Origin: Haemonchus contortus
Lineage: Eukaryota; Nematoda; Chromadorea; Rhabditida; Trichostrongylidae
NCBI GenBank assembly: GCA_000469685.2
Contig: LS997562.1
Location: 21,739,474 to 21,803,473 of the forward strand
DNA length: 64,000 bases
Reading direction: 5' to 3'
Part shown: one piece after another, positions 1-12,319 of the stretch
Numbering within the stretch: position 1 is the first letter of the stretch
How the letters are laid out: each line of letters starts with the position of its first letter
The notes under the pieces: model-generated
Databases searched by the model: none
Seen by the model: only the letters and a program-made list of their open reading frames with translations
Told to the model about the DNA's origin: nothing
Position numbers and translations under genes: made by a program

Positions 1-760
1 CCAAGAGTACAGTTCAAATATGAACTTTAATTTTAACTGTTCAACCGATTGTATCTTCGGTAGTTTTTCAAAGTTGAAAACCCACATTAAGTATAAGACA
101 CTTTGCCCCCCAGTCCCATCGGAACTGGGGGGCATTGTCACTAAGAACCGGCCAACGTCGCACTGTGGAGCGCACATTGTTAGTCAACGACATCTATTAG
201 CCATTTGCAAACGATGTGCACGACGGGGATCCGATTCCCAACGGACCCCTAATCGGGTGCAGACGTGAAGCGAAAGCACCCCCTCTGCGCCAATTGGCCG
301 GTTGAACTTCGGAGAACTAAGGCCAACCACATAATAACGGCTCGTGCTGGCAACAACACAACAAGGTCGTATAGTTAATTGATTTGTGATGAGTCATATC
401 ATGACTTTCTACCTACTCCCTCTTTTTTCTAAATATAAATATTTGAAGCTTTCCATCGAAGTGGAGCGTTTTAGCAATGATATTATGGTATATGTGATTT
501 CTACTTTTTACATTTTTAATACTCGAAATCGTTGCTCTCACCGTTGAGGCTGGCTATAGCACCTCCAACTATTCATAGGTATTGCCCGCTGACCTCAGCG
601 GCTCCTGCTGTAATAACCGCGAGATTTTCTTCGCACCTCGATAATAGCCTGCTCACTAATGGTACCGCAGTCGTAAAAGTATTTTACAATCTGTATATTT
701 GAATGAAGCAATTGCCTATGAGTTTGGAACTGAGGCTAATATTTATTAAAACATAGGAAT
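1..760 (+). repeat. Left terminal inverted repeat of the Tc1-like element
   Basis: It matches 1934-2693 in inverted orientation with only scattered substitutions. The match stops abruptly at the motif ACATAGGAAT (751-760). Confidence 0.9.
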
Positions 761-856
761 TATACAGGTATTTATTTACAGAAAACTTATTTACAATCAA
801 AAAAAATCTGTCGTCTGGGGGCGAACTGTCGGTGAAATCATATACTCCGTCATTCC

Positions 857-1922
857 TTGGCGGAGTCCTCAGCACTTCATCATGTGGCAGAGGTAAACGA
901 TGCTCTCGTGCTTGTATACGAGCGCCTTCGTGATCGGAATATATTCATCAGTGCCTCACAGGTACGCCGTTTGAGGAATAAATTAGGATATCATAGAACT
1001 ACGACAAAGTACTGCCACATGATTCGCTACGTCAATAAGGAGAAAAGACTCAGCTTCTGCACTAGAATGATCGAAACGAACGAGGATTTTAGTCAATGCA
1101 TATTTACTGATGAGTCCACTATCCAAAGTTTGTTTAAATAACGCTTTTAAACCATTTCACTTATCTATGACGTATCAAATTTCTTTTCTAGTTGATTGTT
1201 CTGTCCGACACTGTTTCGTGAAAAAGGGTGACTTCTTTGCACGACTACGCTCAAGGGCGAAGCATCCAGCGAAGCTTCATCTTTGGGGCGGAATATCCAT
1301 GAGAGGTGCAACAAGGATCGCCATTTTTCCCGGCGAAATGAGAATGGATAGTGAAAAGTACTGCCAAATTTTGGAATGTTGCTACAATCCATTCAATAGG
1401 AATATTTACAATGGTTGGTTACCTAAGTTTGTTGAAATGAGTCAAAAGTTTGAAAATATTGTGTAATCGTGACTGGCAGTTTTGAGGATTCGTTGTTCTC
1501 GTGCAGGACAACGCCCCGGTGCTCACAAGAGCGTGTATACAACTGCACGCTTACAAATGTGGAATGCTAGGATTCTTGATTGGCCACCAGAATCGCCTGA
1601 CTTGAACCCTATAGAACTTGTATGGGGAAACATGAAACCTTTATCAGGTTGTTGAAGTTTTGTCCGAATCAGCAACATTCATTTTCGTCTCATTGTAAAT
1701 TGACCATTTCTTTCAAGAAGGCAAAATGTACGAACGTTGGAACAGTTGAAGAGCGCAATCTTAATCTACTGGAAAACTCTCACACCCGCAGTGTGTGCGA
1801 GATATATCCTAGGAATTAGGAAGAAGCTCCATCGAGTGGTTGAACAAGATGGAAAGAATATTTATGAGGGCCGAGAGGAGCATTTACAACCTTTATTTCA
1901 TCATTATTCGGAAGACTTGTAA
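857..1922 (+). pseudogene. Tc1-family transposase, spliced and decayed
   Basis: The reading starts at 857 in the second helix-turn-helix region, so the N-terminal DNA-binding part (roughly 100 residues) is missing. The first catalytic Asp is in FTDEST (about 1105-1120). A 64-base intron at 1128-1191 (GTTTGT...TTCTAG) splits the frame, and removing it joins STIQ to IDCSVRHCF without a shift. The second Asp is in VQDNAP (about 1501). The frame then shifts near 1520 and resumes with SPDLNPIELVWGNMK, which holds the Glu/Asp-region motif. The C-terminal part (LEQLKSA..., RVVEQDGKN) runs to a stop at 1920-1922. A second intron at about 1414-1486 and a third near 1648-1718 are possible but not certain. 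The copy cannot make an active enzyme. Confidence 0.85.
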
Positions 1923-1933
1923 TTTTTTGATTG

Positions 1934-2693
1934 ATTCCTATGTTTTAATAAATATTAGCCTCAGTTCCAAACTCATAGGCAATTGCTTCATTCAAATATA
2001 CAGATTGTAAAATACTTTTACGACTGCGGTACCATTAGTGAGCAGGCTATTGTCGAGGTGCGAAGAAAATCTCGCGGTTATTACAGCAGGAGCCGCTGAG
2101 GACAGCGGGCAATAACTATGAATAGTTGGAGGTGCTATAGCCAGCCTCAACGGTGAGAGCAACGATTTCGAGTATTAAAAATGTAAAAAGTAGAAATCAG
2201 ATATACCATAATATCATTGCTAAAACGCTCCACTTCGATGGAAAGCTTCAAATATTTATATTTAGAAAAAAGAGGGAGTAGGTAGAAAGTCATGATATGA
2301 CTCATCAAAAATCAATTGACTATACGGCCTTGTTGTGTTGTTGCCAGCACGAGCCGTTATCATGTGGTTGGCCTTAGTTCTCCGAAGTTCAACCGGCCAA
2401 TTGGCGCAGAGGGGGTGCTTTCGCTTCACGTCTGCACCCGATTAGGGGTCCGTTGGGGTTCGGATCCCCGTCGTGCACATCGTTTGCAAATGGCTAATAG
2501 ATGTCGTTGACTAACAATGTGCGCTCCACAGTGCGACGTTGGCCGGTTCTTAGTGACAATGCCCCCCAGTTCCGATGGGACTGGGGGGCAAAGTGTCTTA
2601 TACTTGATGTGGGTTTTCAACTTTGAAAAACTACTGAAAATACAATCGGTTGAACAGTTAAAATTAAAGTTCATATTTGAACTGTACTCTTGG
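1934..2693 (-). repeat. Right terminal inverted repeat of the Tc1-like element
   Basis: Inverted copy of 1-760. A TA dinucleotide follows directly at 2694-2695, consistent with a Tc1/mariner target duplication. Confidence 0.9.
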
Positions 2694-2745
2694 TAGCATC
2701 ACACCTCTCATACCAGCTACATATAACGATGTGCGACATCGGGTG

Positions 2746-3142
2746 GGGTGTGGTGCGATTCACGCGCCGATATAATGAGGTCATCGGACAAAACATGCTA
2801 AAACATCATTCTTACCATCATAATGGAAGGATTAAGAACTTATAAGTAGAATAAGTAAAGAAATGACCAACTATGTACGCTTACAGATGGATTGCGTTTA
2901 TTAGGATCGAAAAAATTAAAGTTATTCTTATTTTGAACGTTTGACTAGTAAATTGTTGACCTATGAGGTGAATTCTCAGTCTCGAAGGGGCTTTTTTTTG
3001 CCATAGTGAAGAGGTTTGCTCTATTCATGGTGAAGCCGTAAACTACTGCAAATTTATTTGGTCCATCTCAACAGGAAGGTACTGAAACGGTGCTGCGTGC
3101 GCGATGACCTCATTATATTGGCGCGTGAATCGCGCGCCCCCC
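2746..3142. mobile_element. Non-autonomous MITE with GGGTGTG ends (Mutator-like?)
   Basis: The left end (2746 onward) and right end (to 3142) form an inverted repeat of about 40 bases sharing GATTCACGCGCC and ATATAATGAGGTCATCG. The 9-mer CATCGGGTG occurs on both sides (2737-2745 and 3143-3151), as expected for an 8-9 base target duplication. No coding potential is seen. A related, more decayed copy starts at 54228 with the same GGGTGTGGTGC end, which confirms the left border. The Mutator-like class is inferred from end sequence and duplication length. Confidence 0.75.
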
Positions 3143-3151
3143 CATCGGGTG

Positions 3152-4129
3152 TGACCTAATGGAAGGGCAGAGCAATAGCGAGGCGATTGGGAATCGATTA
3201 GGGTGGTCGAGTGAATGAGAAGTGTAGGAAATGGGTGGTGAAGGTGTTGATTCGAAGTGAATTTTGTGAAATGATTTTCACATTGCCGAGTAGCATTTTG
3301 AAAGTGGGGTTGACTTATGCAAGTTTTCAGGATTTTCCTTCAAACAAATATAATGCCATCTAGTCTCGAGCGCATTGGGGTGATTTCAGAAGCCCAACTG
3401 AAGGGAAGGTTTCAGGACAATTAACTATTGCCGACAAACCATGAATGTACTCCAAGAGTACCGTGTGCGTTTCTTTGGTGAAGTGCGCAACATCCTTTTG
3501 AACATCGTAAATGCCAATTGAACGAGCAAGAAAACGTATGTTCTCCGTAAAATATGCCGCAAACCGGGATTTGGACGACGAAATCGCTTTTCTTCTTGAA
3601 TTCAGACGTACGATTTGCAAACTACAGAAAAGATGTTTGTTAAGGACAGACACGTCACTCACTGACACTAGGGATTGGCTCGGAGTCGCTATTTTTTACT
3701 TTGAAGAGCCGCTCCCGCTTAATATTGGTGCATAACCAAATTTGTCGGTTTTGGAAAAAGTAGGTATCAAAATGATCAGTAAAACATGAGAAATGCAAAG
3801 GTCTACTTCTTGTTCGGTTTTGAATATAATGGCCGCTCCACAACTCCCTGAACACTTGCAATAGGAGGAAAGGTCCTCTGGTTATAATTATAGCGAGCGT
3901 CGCTGTTAATGACGTGCCCCCAGGAACTTTGATGGAGCGAGGACATCAAACTTCAACTTTTTCAATTTTTCAGCACACCATTGTTTAGAGCTCATCGAGC
4001 TGAGTAGAACTATGTAAAACTACATGTGAAAAAAGTAAAGACTAACCAAGTTATGAAGAAAAGACGAAAAAGACGCGAATCCGCGTCTTTTTCGCCTTTT
4101 TTGAATAATTAGGGAGGGTATTGTAGTAG
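3152..4129. other. Unassigned spacer
   Basis: No gene or element was recognised. Overlapping small open frames on both strands between 3360 and 3861 lack any familiar motif. A hairpin sits near the right end. Confidence 0.4.
4065..4094. repeat. 13-bp perfect hairpin
   Basis: CGAAAAAGACGCG (4065-4077) and its complement (4082-4094) flank a 4-base loop. It lies beside the 3' end of an RTE-type fragment. The role is unknown. Confidence 0.7.
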
Positions 4130-4351
4130 TGACGGTGGAAACCTTTTTTTTCTTCGACGTCTGCTCCATATGGACGCGGAGTCAGCTTTTTTGATGAGTT
4201 GAAGCCAGATTTCCGGACCGAGTATGTACTCAGGCAAGATGAAGGCTATCTAACTACAAGTCCTCATGCGAGCTGTCAAAGAAGCGCTGCTTTGGTTGTT
4301 CTCTAGAGGTGGTTTTCAGGGCACGTCGAGTTTAAATCAATCTTAAAAATA

Positions 4352-5621
4352 CAGGGTGCGCCATAAATATGGTAACAAAGTAATTTGCCTACAGAAACAG
4401 CAGTTAACATTGATACATGGTGAATTCATGTGAACTATTTACTATGCATCGCATCTACAAAACAAACACGCGGTCATCTCATATAACTGTTTCCTGTACT
4501 AATTATAGTTCAAAGACGCTGCGGCTACTTATTGACGGCGGCACGCAGAGATTCTTGAAAAACTCCAGCCTGGGTTTTCTTCAGTGATTCCTTAGGAGCA
4601 GCAATAGTGGTGCATTTTGAAGCGCAGGCCTTCCTCTCTAGTCTGGGCTATATCCAGCGACCCATCACATTGTGGCCTGGAAAATTCGTAGAAGGATGGG
4701 GAGGTGGGATATGGTCGCGAACACCTCCTCACCACCAGTCTCGATCTTTTCCCATTCATGAGCAAGTGCGCCGTTGTTTTCAAGTCGGATCTCTAGAAAA
4801 ATCTTTGACCCTCAACTGCACCCTTTCAGGAAACCCCTTCTTAAAGAGGTGCGGAGTAAGTCTTGTACTTCTCTTGACCAAAATTCGCGATATCGCTCTA
4901 ATGATAGAGACTCTAGCCCAGACTATCATGAAAGAGGAGTAATGGCTTTGAGAGGCGATCTGACTCTTCTCAACGGCTTCAGCCCTCTTGGTGTAGAATA
5001 TATGTATACTTTGGGATCTCATCATTTCTTCCACGCTGAACATCCTTTCGTCAAAAAAATGTGTGTCGATGCGCGTGCCGCGCTCAAGTAACGTACGGCA
5101 CTTGATTTTTCTCCTCAATTTCTTCCCGTCAAAAAGCTTATAAGGCGTCCGAATCTTATCTGGATACAATTCTATTTGCTCTGGGTAGACTCCTCCCATC
5201 GGATTAGAACATACAAACGAATCAGCAGCCATTTTTCTAGCGTTTCTGCAGGTTCCGCAGCTTACTCCTTCCCAAGGAATTGTATTCGGAAAAGGGGTCG
5301 TATGTGAGACAAGACGACCGTATTGAGGTTTGTTATTGACCTGTCTACGCAACGCGATCCAAGAGACTGTCATGTGGAAAATGTTTAAACGAGGAACGAA
5401 CCCGGAAAAGCACTCTTCAAAAGCGCGCAAGGACGCAACGGTTGGTTGATGTCTACGAAGCTCTACCGCTTTTCGAAATTTGACGAATTGAGAGTACCAA
5501 AGTAAATTTGTAGGCTAAGGTACATCATAAAAGTAAGGGGAGGTGCAGATCTGGAGAAACCCTCCAAACAAGGAAATTACGGAGGTCTGAAAAGTTGTTA
5601 CCATATTTATGGCGCACCCTG
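4352..5621 (-). mobile_element. Mariner-type DNA transposon inserted in the RTE fragment
   Basis: Ends of 27 bases are perfectly inverted (CAGGGTGCGCCATAAATATG at 4352 and its complement ending at 5621). TA stands on both sides (4350-4351 and 5622-5623). The element is 1270 bases long and carries a decayed transposase on the minus strand. Its right terminus has a second, partial copy at about 63560-63845 in this window. Confidence 0.9.
4590..5480 (-). pseudogene. Mariner-family transposase, frameshifted
   Basis: A 216-codon open frame (5430 down to 4780) contains RKMAADS, KIRTPYKLFDGKKLRRK, LLERGTRIDTHFF and DERMFSVEE. The last is the first catalytic Asp block typical of nematode and arthropod mariner-like enzymes. 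The frame then drifts. The second block survives in another frame as the QNNGALAH and MVWAGVS-like stretches, and the WPPxSPDLNP region is degraded near 4650. Stops and shifts throughout show the copy is inactive. Confidence 0.75.
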
Positions 5622-6420
5622 TAATGTTTTGACTGTGCTCAGAGCATGACCGCAACAACGACGAGCTTCGCGCACTCGGTCAGCAACAGAGGCTACTTCG
5701 AAGCGCTTCATTGTTGCATCGTCGGAAATACGGTTCAGACGCGTGGCTCCAGCCGTCCATTTTTTCGTTTCTTTGTTTCCATCACTCCGAAGTGTGTTTC
5801 GAGATCTCCGATTACCGGCCATTATTCCGAACCGTAAAGTCGTATGGCGATCCCGTATATCTCCTACTTGAGGTGCTCTGGCGTTTTCTTGCCGCAGAGA
5901 ACGCCCGTCATTGAGCGCCATTTAGACCAGGTTGTATTATGTAGCTCCTGAACTGACTTCAGAGGCCGGACTTGCGCCGCGATGGGCGATCCAAGGTGCT
6001 TGAAGACAGGTATTCCCACAAGCTCAGTGTCGTCAATCTCAATAAGTCGGACATGGCTTGCACCTTTTGTGCAACTATCTCGCTTTCCTTGTGAGTCGTC
6101 ATCTCGTCGTCGGCATAGAAAAGCGTATGCGGGCTCTGTAGAACTTATATGATGGCATCTGTGATGACAATGCATAATATAATAGGGGAGTGAACGCAGA
6201 GCCTTGGGGTACCCCGACGGTGATTGAAAATGGCGAAAATGTACCTGCTATTCAGGCCGAGTGAGGTGCATTACCAGGTAAGTTAATGCAAAAAAGGGAG
6301 TCTCACTGCGCGACAACAATATCCTCCGAATGGCGTTGGAAATAAACATGAATTGTCTCATAGAGCACAACTGCAGGGCAAACCATAAATGGGTTTAGGG
6401 CTTCAAGACGAGCCGTGATA

Positions 6421-8100
6421 TCGCGCCTTGTCGCACTACCACTTCTCGTTACACTTTATTCGGAGGAGAGGCCTCTTCGGTATCCACTGAATCATCATGC
6501 GTGTCATGAACTGTTCTTCCACTGCTGTACCTACGTTAAAGCCACTCCCATGACTCCGCCGTCCTATCTACCACATCATCGACGCCTGGTGGGTCGACAT
6601 CTCGGTTCGCTTATCCATTCGACTCACTTAGTGGTATAACACGGACGGAAACCGGTTCTGTGGCTTCGATTCCAAAATCGCTTAGCAGATTTGGAGATGG
6701 ATTTGCGTTGAGTGTTTATAAACGTAGCGGTATACATCTTTTTTCGAATGATCTCTGCCACACAGTATCTTTTCTTACCACGTATAAACCACTGACAAAT
6801 TTTTGAATTATGCTGATCGACTAGGCCTCCCCATATTTGATATCGGGATGAGTGTGATTCTTAATGAAGCAAGACCTTAGTGTTCAGTATCGGGCGTAAG
6901 GTAATATACCATATGTTCTTATGGTACCCTACTGGCTTTAGCCAGTCCTCATCGTCATTGTCACAAAATGCGTTTTACTTCTTTCGATTGAACTCTCAGA
7001 AAGTTCATGAGCGTTGAGGATTTTTTCTCCGAATAGAATTAAGTGAAAATACGCATCGAAGCATATATAAGATTTTTGCTCTCCAAGCGAAGGATGCCTG
7101 TTCACTCCTCGACAGAACCATAATTTTCGCTAGATAATTCTCTGTCCCAGTTGGAAGCTCTATCAGATTCTCTGACGGATTTTTTATGAACAACATTGAG
7201 ATGCCCACGTCCACAAAAAAATATTAAAGTGTTGTTCACATATTGACAACTTATGCACCCTGTTCTACATTCAGTGGTCCCAGCACATATATTGACCAAG
7301 TCTCACGGTCGACTGGATTGAAAATCTATGTCTTCCTGAGAATAGAGGTAACCAGGTGATGTACATTCTTGGTGGGCCATGATATTGGCATCCTGAAGGA
7401 AGAGGGCGCTTGGGTTAGTTGATGATTGCAGATCGAAACCATACGATTCAGCTCTTGACTCGCGTTTCACTCAAAGATTCAGAGGTAAAGACACATTTCT
7501 GCTTGTGCTCCTCAATTACCAGCATTCTCAAGGTCAAAAGTGAAAGAAGGTCATACGTTGTATGTGAGCATCACTACCCTCATAGGTGCGATAATGTTGC
7601 GTGATAGTAAAACTTGAAGTCAGCGAGGGCCTTGTCAATCACGCGCCTTTTTTAGCGCATTTCCGCGTCTTTCTTCTGCTTTTCTTTTTTCTCTTTTTCT
7701 CTTGAACCCCATCGTTTCGAAAGCATTCCGCTGCATCTCCTCCGAATTCGCCAATTGTTTCATCTTCACTTTGCATTATGAGTTTCACTGCGTTAGTCCA
7801 TGCTTGCTGACTCATCATGAGAGTCTTCTTTTCTTGCAAACGTCATCAAATTTTACTACGAGACCCTCTTCTTCGTTCCTAGCTCTCTTGGGCTCCCACT
7901 ATTCCAGAGTTCATACACTAAGGGAACAAAGATACACTCTAGAAGAATTGTTGTAACTACCATCGCTTCCTTTCACTTACGGTTGAACGTATCAAATGAA
8001 CTGTTCGCGAAATTGCGTATCCACCGATGTCCTAACTGTGCACGACATGCGAAAACGGAAAAAGGGTTTCCCACAGCTTTAGGGAACAAAATCAAATACA
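6421..8100. other. Unassigned spacer left of the first Helitron
   Basis: Short open frames occur on both strands (for example minus 7005-7299 and a Lys/Arg-rich one at 7639-7839) but carry no recognisable motif. The leftmost part may be more of the decayed RTE element. No RNA gene was seen. Confidence 0.35.
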
Positions 8101-9738
<1,638 letters not shown>

Positions 9739-9767
9739 TAGATAATAAGGCTCATAAACGCCATTAT

Positions 9768-9814
9768 CATAATCATAAACGTAAGGCTCATGTGTTCTTA
9801 CGTCTATGATTATG
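9768..9814. repeat. 18-bp hairpin with one mismatch
   Basis: CATAATCATAAACGTAAG (9768-9785) pairs with 9797-9814 across an 11-base loop. Function unknown. Confidence 0.7.
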
Positions 9815-10029
9815 AAAATAATCAAACCGGTCGCAGTGCTGGCATCGTGTATATGACAAAAAGTCGTCAAAGATTTTGAGTATTGACGTAAACTCAGGTT
9901 AGTTTTACCAGAATTCATTGGTAGCACAGTTCAAGGATCGATACAAACAGCTATCGATTGGTCGGAATCGTTTGACCAAATAAATTCCATAGTGTACGGC
10001 TATGTTCACCTACTTCTGGATGAAGGCGG

Positions 10030-10225
10030 CAAATCGCGCGGCAGAATTCCTGGCGTTTTGGACGATTTTGGTGCTTATTATTGGTGCACAGACTTGAAGC
10101 AGAATAGGTTATTAGTATCAGGTGACCCTACTGATTTACTCTACCTCAAGTTTAAGCCCTAATAATAGGTGCCAACGTCAAACGCCCCGCGATTTGCCTC
10201 GTCCATCCAGAATTGGGTGGATGTT
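10030..10225. repeat. Imperfect palindrome around CCTATTATTGG-type arms
   Basis: The arms read inward as GGCGTTTTGGACG...TTATTATTGG and outward as TAATAATAGGTGCCAACGTC, with the centre near TCAGGTGACC. It resembles the larger palindrome at 59875-60135, so both may be copies of one foldback repeat. Confidence 0.5.
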
Positions 10226-11116
10226 TCGTCCAGCAATTTCATGTTTTGATCTAGGCTATAGGACCTGTCTAGCCAACTCCACACCAACCTATCTCTCGAG
10301 TTTCTTTCTGAGTGTTACTACTTCAGTCTATGGTAGTCTTTGGATATCACTATCATTATCATAATCAAGAAAAGTTTGTGAAGAGTGTAATAAAGATTGT
10401 TAGCTTGCATTCTCGAGGTAAATGGTCTGGTTCTCACTGGTCTGACATCGTACTACCTGCTGTGCACTTCACAACTTCAGGAAGCACCATGCCCTTCGCT
10501 GTATCGACTGTAGTTTAGTTAACGGACGTGTGCAAACATTCGATGCATTCCTGGGAAGGACTGCGGCAGGGAAAAAGGCGTAGCCTTGTTCGAAACACAC
10601 CGGAGACATTCAGTCCAGCGCGTTCTTCACAGAAGCTTTGCTGGATCATCGATTTTACGGAACAAATACCGTTAGGAAATCTTTATTATATCTATTTTAC
10701 AAAAGCAACGATGGCTCGCAGGTTGTAATGGTGTTGAAACAAAGTTAAAGCTCATGAAATGCGAAGTTGCCCCTATTTTCTTGTTGTAGTACTTTTTTTT
10801 CAGATCGCAGAAAAGCGCCCCGCCATCCTTCTACCCACCTTTACTGACACTGTAACTGGAACCGCCGTTCGCTCCTGCATATGTAGGAGCTCACCCACTG
10901 TCCCACCCCCTTCCCCTATCATACATTCATACATGAGACGTACAAAATAGACTGACTTACGTAGACTTTGCCATTACTCAAAATGAACCGAACTCGAATG
11001 GAATTCAAGTGGTATGATAGCGATAACAAGAATCTCTTATGCCATTCTTATGACTGTTGTTGTGCTTCCGATACAATAATCACGACCACACGCACACACG
11101 CATGAATATCCTACTA

Positions 11117-11137
11117 TCCTACTTTACATAATTCGCT

Positions 11138-11182
<45 letters not shown>

Positions 11183-11441
11183 TGTGTGTGTGTCTGTGTC
11201 TGTGTGTGTGTTTGTATGTGTGTTTGTATGTGTGTGTGTTGTGTGTGTGTGTGTCGGTGTGTGTGTGTTTGACCGGAAATTCGTAACTCCTGTCCCCGTG
11301 GACCTAGAGCGTTCAAACTTGGTAGGAGTGCAGGAAACAGGATGGGAACACTTATGGCGGGCAGTAGGACCGGACCCCGCCTACAGTGGGCGGGGCGTGC
11401 GCGTTAGAAACTCCAGGTTGCAAATGCACAACTCACAATAA
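11117..11441 (+). mobile_element. Helitron-like family A copy, 3'-truncated
   Basis: The 5' end TCCTACTTTACATAATTCGC is preceded by A. An 8-base duplication of the start makes 11109 an alternative origin. A TG tract (11142-11270) and one and a half tandem modules follow. The copy stops where family B starts at 11442, probably because family B inserted there. Confidence 0.65.
11142..11270 (+). repeat. TG/TGTC microsatellite
   Basis: An imperfect (TG)n run with TCTG and TATG interruptions, directly inside the Helitron 5' end. Confidence 0.95.
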
Positions 11442-12232
11442 TCCTTCTTATATATAAAGCAGTAACTTGGTTTGTCGGTTTGTCGGTATGTTTGTCGGTT
11501 TGTCTGTCTGTCCGTCCGCAAAACTTTATGATTACAATAAGGGCAAAGATATGGGAAATCCAGCTCCCACATTTCCTTCTCATATGTGAAGCTATGTGAA
11601 GCAGTAACTCGGTGGTCGATAGATTAATGGAGTGGAGCGAGTGCTGCGGAACGTAGTGAGTACGAGTGAAGTGAATGCTTCGAGACAGTGACTCTGATCG
11701 ATACCGGTATGGTACTTTGTTTGCCTATACAGAATTTCGAATTTGGCTACCTCATTCATTGCTCTTTCTCCATTCTCTACCCTTCTCACTTCAGTCTAAC
11801 AACCCGTAAAGGAATAACTTTTTCTCTCAAGGATAAGCGGAAGCGATCAGTTGACCCGCCACTTTCTTTTCAATTTATTTAGCACAGCGTAGGCGGCCCT
11901 GCATATTGAGTTCCATTGGTTCTGTTTTTTCTGAGCTCCCTTCCATAAAAGAAAATATCATTTGCTGGAGATCTCAGGATCTCAACACCGTTGCTGCTAG
12001 GCTCTTTTCTTTGTTAGCCTCTCTGGCACAGCGCCTCCTCTATGACTGACCAACCTAAATGGTCGACCGAAAATTTTTAATAGCACTTATTATTGTTGTC
12101 AACTGTTGATAAAGCCACTATCAAAAGTCCATGACCCATCCTGCCGATTTACATAATTTGGTGGTTGGATTGGTTTTGTTGCAAGCGATATCGAATCAAG
12201 AGAAAACGCGATACCTTGACGAGTCACAAACA

Positions 12233-12286
12233 TCCTACTATATATAATTGGCTAAGTGTGTCTGTTGGTGTGTCGGTGTGTTTGTG

Positions 12287-12319
<33 letters not shown>

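Larger units (their letters stand above)
1..2693 (+). mobile_element. Tc1-like DNA transposon with 760-base inverted ends
   Basis: The first 760 bases reappear, inverted and nearly identical, at 1934-2693. The element starts CCAAGAGTAC and ends with its complement GTACTCTTGG, followed by TA, the usual Tc1/mariner target. The left flank lies just outside the window. The inner 1.17 kb holds a decayed Tc1-type transposase on the + strand. Ends of 760 bases are far longer than the 20-460 bases common in this superfamily. The matching small open frames in both arms (20-268 and 2426-2674) are mirror images and not likely genes. Confidence 0.9.
4130..6420 (-). pseudogene. RTE-type LINE fragment split by a mariner insertion
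   Basis: Reading leftward on the minus strand, pieces of reverse transcriptase are seen in shifting frames. They are FSITVGVPQGSAFTPLLYYA (about 6200-6260), a YADDE catalytic motif (about 6110-6125), IDDTELVGIPVFKHLGS, WSKWRSMTGVLCGKK, and then TRLNRISDDAT...VASVADRVREARRCCGHAL (5650-5760). This is the usual order for the C-terminal half of RTE proteins. The frame stops at a mariner element (4352-5621) and continues beyond it with EQPKQRFFDSSHEDL (about 4270-4310), ending in a Lys/Arg-rich stretch near 4150. It is 5'-truncated and frameshifted, so it is dead. Confidence 0.75.
9739..11116. other. Spacer with two inverted-repeat structures
   Basis: No gene was recognised. The stretch holds a hairpin at 9768-9814 and a longer imperfect palindrome at 10030-10225, listed separately. 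Small open frames here have no known motifs. Confidence 0.4.

Noticed and set aside
20..268. 82-codon frame repeated at 2426-2674 on the other strand
   Set aside because: It is the same terminal inverted repeat read twice. No sign of a protein family.
7102..7299. Cys-rich minus frame (GTTECRTGCISC) resembling a Penelope linker
   Set aside because: The spacing and the following residues do not match the GIY-YIG region, and no other Penelope sequence is nearby.
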